Source: CAZKSN01 sp964555585 | GTDB lineage: Bacteria > Bacillota_I > Bacilli_A > RF39 > UBA660 | Assembly: GCA_964555585.1 (NCBI GenBank) | Contig: CAZKSN010000002.1 | Coordinates: 1 to 64,000, forward strand | Reading direction: 5' to 3' | Length of the DNA stretch: 64,000 bases | In this document: piece by piece, positions 60,406 through 64,000 of the stretch | Numbering within the stretch: position 1 is the stretch's first letter | Layout of the letters: every line of letters starts with the position of its first letter | Made by a program: the position numbers and the translations under genes | The notes under the pieces: model-generated | The model's input: the letters and a program-made list of their open reading frames with translations, nothing else | What the model was told of the DNA's origin: nothing | The model's database searches: none

Positions 60406-60933
60406 ATGAAAAACATTTCTTATAAAAATAGAGGTATGTTTTTAGAAAAGTTAATAAATGATACTAATACATTCTATTTAAGTAAGGATAAGGCATTAAT
60501 ATTTAAAAAGCCTACTCCAATAAAAGTAATTAATGTTTGTTATCCAAGCAATAAGGCTATTATTGATAAGGCTGTATTTGAAAATATTTCAACTTTAGAT
60601 TATAATGGTATATACAAAGGAAAATATATAGAATTTGATGCTAAGGAATGTAGAAATATTTCGTCATTTCCATTATCAAATATTAAAAAACATCAATTGG
60701 AGCATATAAAAAATGCTATTAAACATGGTGGAATTATTTTCCTTATTATATATATAAATAAAAATTTTTATTTATTAAAGGGAGAAACCTTACTGGAATT
60801 TATAAAAATAAATGAAAGAAAATCTATTCCAATTTCATACATTAAGGAATATGCATATAAAATAAATGAAGGATATATCCCAAGTATTGATTATTTAAAA
60901 GTGATAGATTCTGTATATATGGAGGAAAAATGA
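60406..60933 (+). CDS. recU: Holliday junction resolvase RecU
   Basis: RecU cleaves Holliday junctions and modulates RecA in Bacillota. The protein has the N-terminal NRGMFLEKLINDTN, the nuclease core YNGIYKGKYIEFDAKEC (the E/D-x-K catalytic set) and LKGETLLEFI. The start is ATG 60406 (175 aa) after AAAAGGTG. It is shorter than Bacillus RecU (about 200 aa). Its stop overlaps the PBP1 start, as in the conserved recU-ponA pair. Confidence 0.93.
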   Translation: MKNISYKNRGMFLEKLINDTNTFYLSKDKALIFKKPTPIKVINVCYPSNKAIIDKAVFENISTLDYNGIYKGKYIEFDAKECRNISSFPLSNIKKHQLEHIKNAIKHGGIIFLIIYINKNFYLLKGETLLEFIKINERKSIPISYIKEYAYKINEGYIPSIDYLKVIDSVYMEEK

Positions 60934-63764
60934 AAAGGTTAAATTTTGAAAAGATTAAAAAAAGTAAATTAAGTAAATTAAATTTTAAAAAATCAAGGGT
61001 AAAAAAAGTAAAGGAACCTAAAGAAAAAAATTCTAAAATTAAAAGAAAAAAGAATAAATTACTGAATTTAATATTAATAGTAATTACAATATTAGGCATT
61101 TGTGCAATATTGGTTACTGTTGGTTTTGGATATTACATAGTTAAAAGCGCACCTGAGTTTGATCCAACAAAACTATATGAAAAAGAAGCTACATTAATTT
61201 ATGATGCTGAAAATAAACTTATTGCTACTTTAGGTACAGAAAAAAGAGAAAAAGTTACTTATGATGAACTACCTGAAATACTGGTTGATGCGATAGTTGC
61301 AACAGAGGATTCAAGGTTTTTTCAACACAATGGATTTGATTTGCCAAGATTCTTAAAAGCTAGCTTAGGACAATTAATGGGTAACAGCAGTGCAGGTGGA
61401 GGTTCAACTCTTACAATGCAAGTATCAAAGAATACATTTACATCTGTTGAAGCAGAAGGTATTGCAGGAATAATTAGAAAATTCACCGATATCTACATGG
61501 CAATATTTAAAATAGAAAAATATTATACAAAGGAAGAAATATTGGAATTTTATGTAAATGCTCCCTATTTAGGAAGCGGTGCTTATGGAGTTGAACAGGC
61601 CAGTCAAACTTTCTTTGGTAAAAGCGTTAATAACCTTTCACTACCTGAAGCTGCATTAATTGCAGGTTTATTTCAGGCTCCTGGAGCATATGATCCTTAT
61701 ATTAATCCTGAAGCTGCTGAAGCAAGACGCAATCAGGTTTTAAACCTAATGGTGAGACATGGTTATATTTCTGAAAAAGAAGCTAATGCAGCTAAGGAAA
61801 TATCAGTTGAAAGCCTACTCAGAGATGACTATACAACAGTTGTAAGTGAATATCAGGGATTCATTGATACAGTTGTGCAAGAGGTTATAGATAATACTGG
61901 AAGTAATCCATATGACGTGCCTATGGAAATATATTCTACCATGGTTACGGAAAAACAAGATGTGATCAATGATCTATATAATGGAAGTCTTGGATATAAA
62001 TTTAAAGATAATGTTGTTCAACTTGGAGTTGCAGTCATTGATAATGACTCTGGAGCTCTTATAGCAATCGGAGCCGGAAGAAATAAGACAAAAGAAATGA
62101 CATTCAACTACGCTACAATGACAGATGCTCATCCAGGTTCAACAGCAAAACCTATATTTGATTACGGACCTGGAATAGAATATTTAAAATGGTCTACCTA
62201 TACTCCATTCTTTGATGATAAAGAAACAAAATATTCAAGTGGAAAAAGAATGAACAACTGGGATGGAAAATTCATGGGAATGCTTTCTTTATCTGATTGT
62301 TTGTCAAAATCAAGGAATACATGTGCTCTTCAAGCTTTTCAGCAAATAGACAATGCAAAAATATACGATTTTGTCACTTCATTGGGTATTAAACCGGAAA
62401 CTACTGGACTTGATGATACATTTATAAATGAGGCACATTCTGTAGGAGGATTTACTGGAGTGTCTCCAGTTCAATTGGCAGGTGCCTACACAGCATTTGC
62501 AAACGGTGGCTACTATACTAAACCATATTCATATACAAAAATAGTTCTTAGAGAAACTGATGAAGAATATGAGGCTGACGTTACAAAGAAAAGAGTTATG
62601 TCTCCTCAAACAGCATATCTAATTACAAATATATTGTTTGATGTAACACCTAGTACAGTAAAAGTATCTGGAACTCAGATTGCTACAAAGACAGGTACTA
62701 GTAGTTATGATTCAGATTTATTAGAATCATTAGGTTTAACCACTTCAGTAATTAGAGACAGCTGGATCGCAACTTATAGTCCTGATTACACTATGACCAT
62801 GTGGTATGGATATGATAAAATAGATCAGGAAATGGTAAAAAATAAATATTACAACTTAATGAGTGCCACTACTGTACAGAGAAATAAAATACAGGGATAT
62901 TTGGTAAATAATATAATGGAAAAAAATTCTAAGTTTAAATCACCTGGAGGTGTAGTGAGTTCCAAAGTGGAATTTGGAACGATACCTGCTCAACTGCCTA
63001 GTGATTATACTCCAAGTAGTTTAGTAAAATCATATTTATTTATCAGCGGAACAGAACCTACAGAAATATCAACCAGATATTCTAAGTTAACAAATCCTTC
63101 AAATGTTACTGTTGCTGAAGATCTGAACATTGTTAATATTTCTTGGACTTCTCCCGGAATTCCTTCTGCAATTGATACAGCATATTTAACAGATTACTTT
63201 AATAATAATTATGGAGCATTCGCAACCAAATATTATAATGAAAGAATAACATATAATAATAAGAATATCGGCTCATTCGGATTTGACATATATCTAGTAC
63301 ACGGAAATTCAAAAACTTATGTTGGATGGACTCAAAATACTAACTATAACGTTGATTTAACAAAATATTCAGGAACTTATGATTCAATACTTGTAAAATC
63401 TGCTTATTCAATATTTAAGTCCAATGCAAGTGAAGGAGTTAAAAAGAACTTGGAAAGTTATGAAGGAGCTCCCGTAATAAATATTTCATTTAATCCAAAG
63501 AACCTATTAAAAGATGCAGCATGGCCAGGAATAAGTGAAAGTGAAATAGCTTCAATATCTATTACTGTAAATGGAGTAAATGTTACTGAATACGATATAA
63601 CAGATATCAATTTTCACTCAGCAATTAAAGACGGTGAAGAAATAACTTCAGTAAATGACATTACAAAAGCAGTCGGAGTATATCAGGTAAAATATATTGT
63701 TTCAATAGATATCAATGGTACGATATATACAAAGACTATCACACAAACTGTAAATGTAACTTAA
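60930..63764 (+). CDS. Class A penicillin-binding protein (PBP1A type)
   Basis: This is a bifunctional peptidoglycan synthase. The 944-aa protein has a long lysine-rich cytoplasmic tail (about 45 residues), one transmembrane helix (about 47-70), and the GT51 glycosyltransferase (VATEDSRFFQHNGFD; GGSTLTMQVSKNT). A transpeptidase domain follows with PGSTAKP (Ser-x2-Lys), SRN (SKSRNTCAL) and TKTGTSSYD. The extracellular C-terminus (about 690-944) holds beta-rich domains including a fibronectin III-like segment (TNPSNVTVAEDLNIVNISWT). Confidence 0.96.
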   Translation: MKRLNFEKIKKSKLSKLNFKKSRVKKVKEPKEKNSKIKRKKNKLLNLILIVITILGICAILVTVGFGYYIVKSAPEFDPTKLYEKEATLIYDAENKLIATLGTEKREKVTYDELPEILVDAIVATEDSRFFQHNGFDLPRFLKASLGQLMGNSSAGGGSTLTMQVSKNTFTSVEAEGIAGIIRKFTDIYMAIFKIEKYYTKEEILEFYVNAPYLGSGAYGVEQASQTFFGKSVNNLSLPEAALIAGLFQAPGAYDPYINPEAAEARRNQVLNLMVRHGYISEKEANAAKEISVESLLRDDYTTVVSEYQGFIDTVVQEVIDNTGSNPYDVPMEIYSTMVTEKQDVINDLYNGSLGYKFKDNVVQLGVAVIDNDSGALIAIGAGRNKTKEMTFNYATMTDAHPGSTAKPIFDYGPGIEYLKWSTYTPFFDDKETKYSSGKRMNNWDGKFMGMLSLSDCLSKSRNTCALQAFQQIDNAKIYDFVTSLGIKPETTGLDDTFINEAHSVGGFTGVSPVQLAGAYTAFANGGYYTKPYSYTKIVLRETDEEYEADVTKKRVMSPQTAYLITNILFDVTPSTVKVSGTQIATKTGTSSYDSDLLESLGLTTSVIRDSWIATYSPDYTMTMWYGYDKIDQEMVKNKYYNLMSATTVQRNKIQGYLVNNIMEKNSKFKSPGGVVSSKVEFGTIPAQLPSDYTPSSLVKSYLFISGTEPTEISTRYSKLTNPSNVTVAEDLNIVNISWTSPGIPSAIDTAYLTDYFNNNYGAFATKYYNERITYNNKNIGSFGFDIYLVHGNSKTYVGWTQNTNYNVDLTKYSGTYDSILVKSAYSIFKSNASEGVKKNLESYEGAPVINISFNPKNLLKDAAWPGISESEIASISITVNGVNVTEYDITDINFHSAIKDGEEITSVNDITKAVGVYQVKYIVSIDINGTIYTKTITQTVNVT

Positions 63765-63794
63765 AAAAGAACAATCGTTATTGATTGTTCTTTT
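63765..63794. terminator. Bidirectional terminator between PBP1A and nth
   Basis: A perfect 12-bp stem (63765-63776 with 63783-63794) has a 6-nt loop and is T-rich on both exits. It serves the convergent genes on each side. Confidence 0.8.
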
Positions 63795-64000
63795 CTTTAT
63801 AATATCTACAAATATCTTTTAATAAACATTCACTGCATAAAGGCTTCTTAGCTGTGCATCTATATCTTCCAAAAAGAACTATTTGAAAATGAACATTTGA
63901 CCATATTTCTTTCGGAAAAAAATCCATTAATTTTTTTTCAATAGCCAGTACATCATCTTTTTCTTCTGCTAGAGCTAATCTTTTGCTGACCCTTGTAACA
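63778..64000 (-). CDS. nth: Endonuclease III, C-terminal part (cut by window edge)
   Basis: The last 74 codons are visible. They include VTRVSKRLALAEEKDD, MDFFPKEIWSNVHFQIVLFG, and the 4Fe-4S site C-x6-C-x2-C-x5-C (RCTAKKPLCSECLLKDIC). This is the C-terminus of Nth, the bifunctional DNA glycosylase/AP lyase for oxidised pyrimidines. The recU-pbp1-nth neighbourhood is as in Bacillus. The start lies outside the window. Confidence 0.93.
   Translation of the reverse strand, partial: VTRVSKRLALAEEKDDVLAIEKKLMDFFPKEIWSNVHFQIVLFGRYRCTAKKPLCSECLLKDICRYYKEKNNQ

Noticed and set aside
1..64000. CRISPR arrays, complete insertion sequences, rRNA or tRNA genes.
   Set aside because: I saw no regularly spaced repeats, transposase motifs or tRNA/rRNA signatures on either strand.

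Overview
The window is chromosomal DNA from a very AT-rich member of the Bacillota, most likely class Bacilli. UGA is a real stop codon (rsmH ends in TGA) and Trp is always TGG, so it uses the standard bacterial code, not the mycoplasma code. Gene order repeatedly matches Bacillus: spoIIP/rpsT, yqeG-yqeH, dnaB-dnaI, sirA(yneE)-yneF, mraZ-rsmH-ftsL-pbpB, yqeY-yqfC-yqfD-(...)-ybeY-cdd-era-yqzL-recO, rpsB-tsf, recU-pbp1A-nth. The genome looks streamlined: operons are broken up (mraY and murD do not follow pbpB; murG-ftsQ sit elsewhere), and phoH and yqfF are missing from the yqfD-ybeY interval. Sporulation-linked genes (spoIIP, yqfC, yqfD, a sirA-like gene) are present.

Layout. 0.2-5.7 kb: small orphan genes, an RnfC-like protein, uvrC, an IMPACT-domain gene, two nested palindromes and a methyltransferase. 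5.7-15.2 kb: spoIIP, rpsT, a transglutaminase-like protein, miaA, a UDG-like protein, mutL, yqeH/yqeG and pyrG. 15.2-19.0 kb: an accessory island with a HEPN-like protein, a zinc-ribbon/GreA-C fusion and the wreck of a mobile-element ParB/HTH gene. 19-25.7 kb: ppdK, pyrB with a putative leader-peptide attenuator, tdk and xerC/D. 25.7-33.3 kb: replication initiation and division genes. 33.4-45 kb: tmcAL, an orphan, a cation efflux protein, polA, a candidate small RNA and polC. 45-48.7 kb: a bacteriocin-type locus with two short double-glycine-leader peptides and a C39 peptidase ABC exporter. 48.7-64 kb: an epimerase, ftsQ, murG, the recO-era-cdd-ybeY-yqfDC-yqeY-rpsU block, tsf-rpsB, an HExxH protein, recU, a class A PBP and the 3' end of nth.

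The most unusual material: (i) the two-peptide bacteriocin locus at 46.28-48.65 kb, with overlapping genes and matching 13-residue leaders; (ii) the HEPN plus zinc-ribbon/GreA-C gene pair next to mobile-element debris; (iii) probable transcription attenuators in front of pyrB and pyrG; (iv) a four-box, 10-bp-phased MraZ operator; (v) a set of genes whose -10 box lies 6-9 nt before the ATG with no Shine-Dalgarno, suggesting leaderless mRNAs. All functional calls rest on recognised motifs and synteny; no database search was possible.
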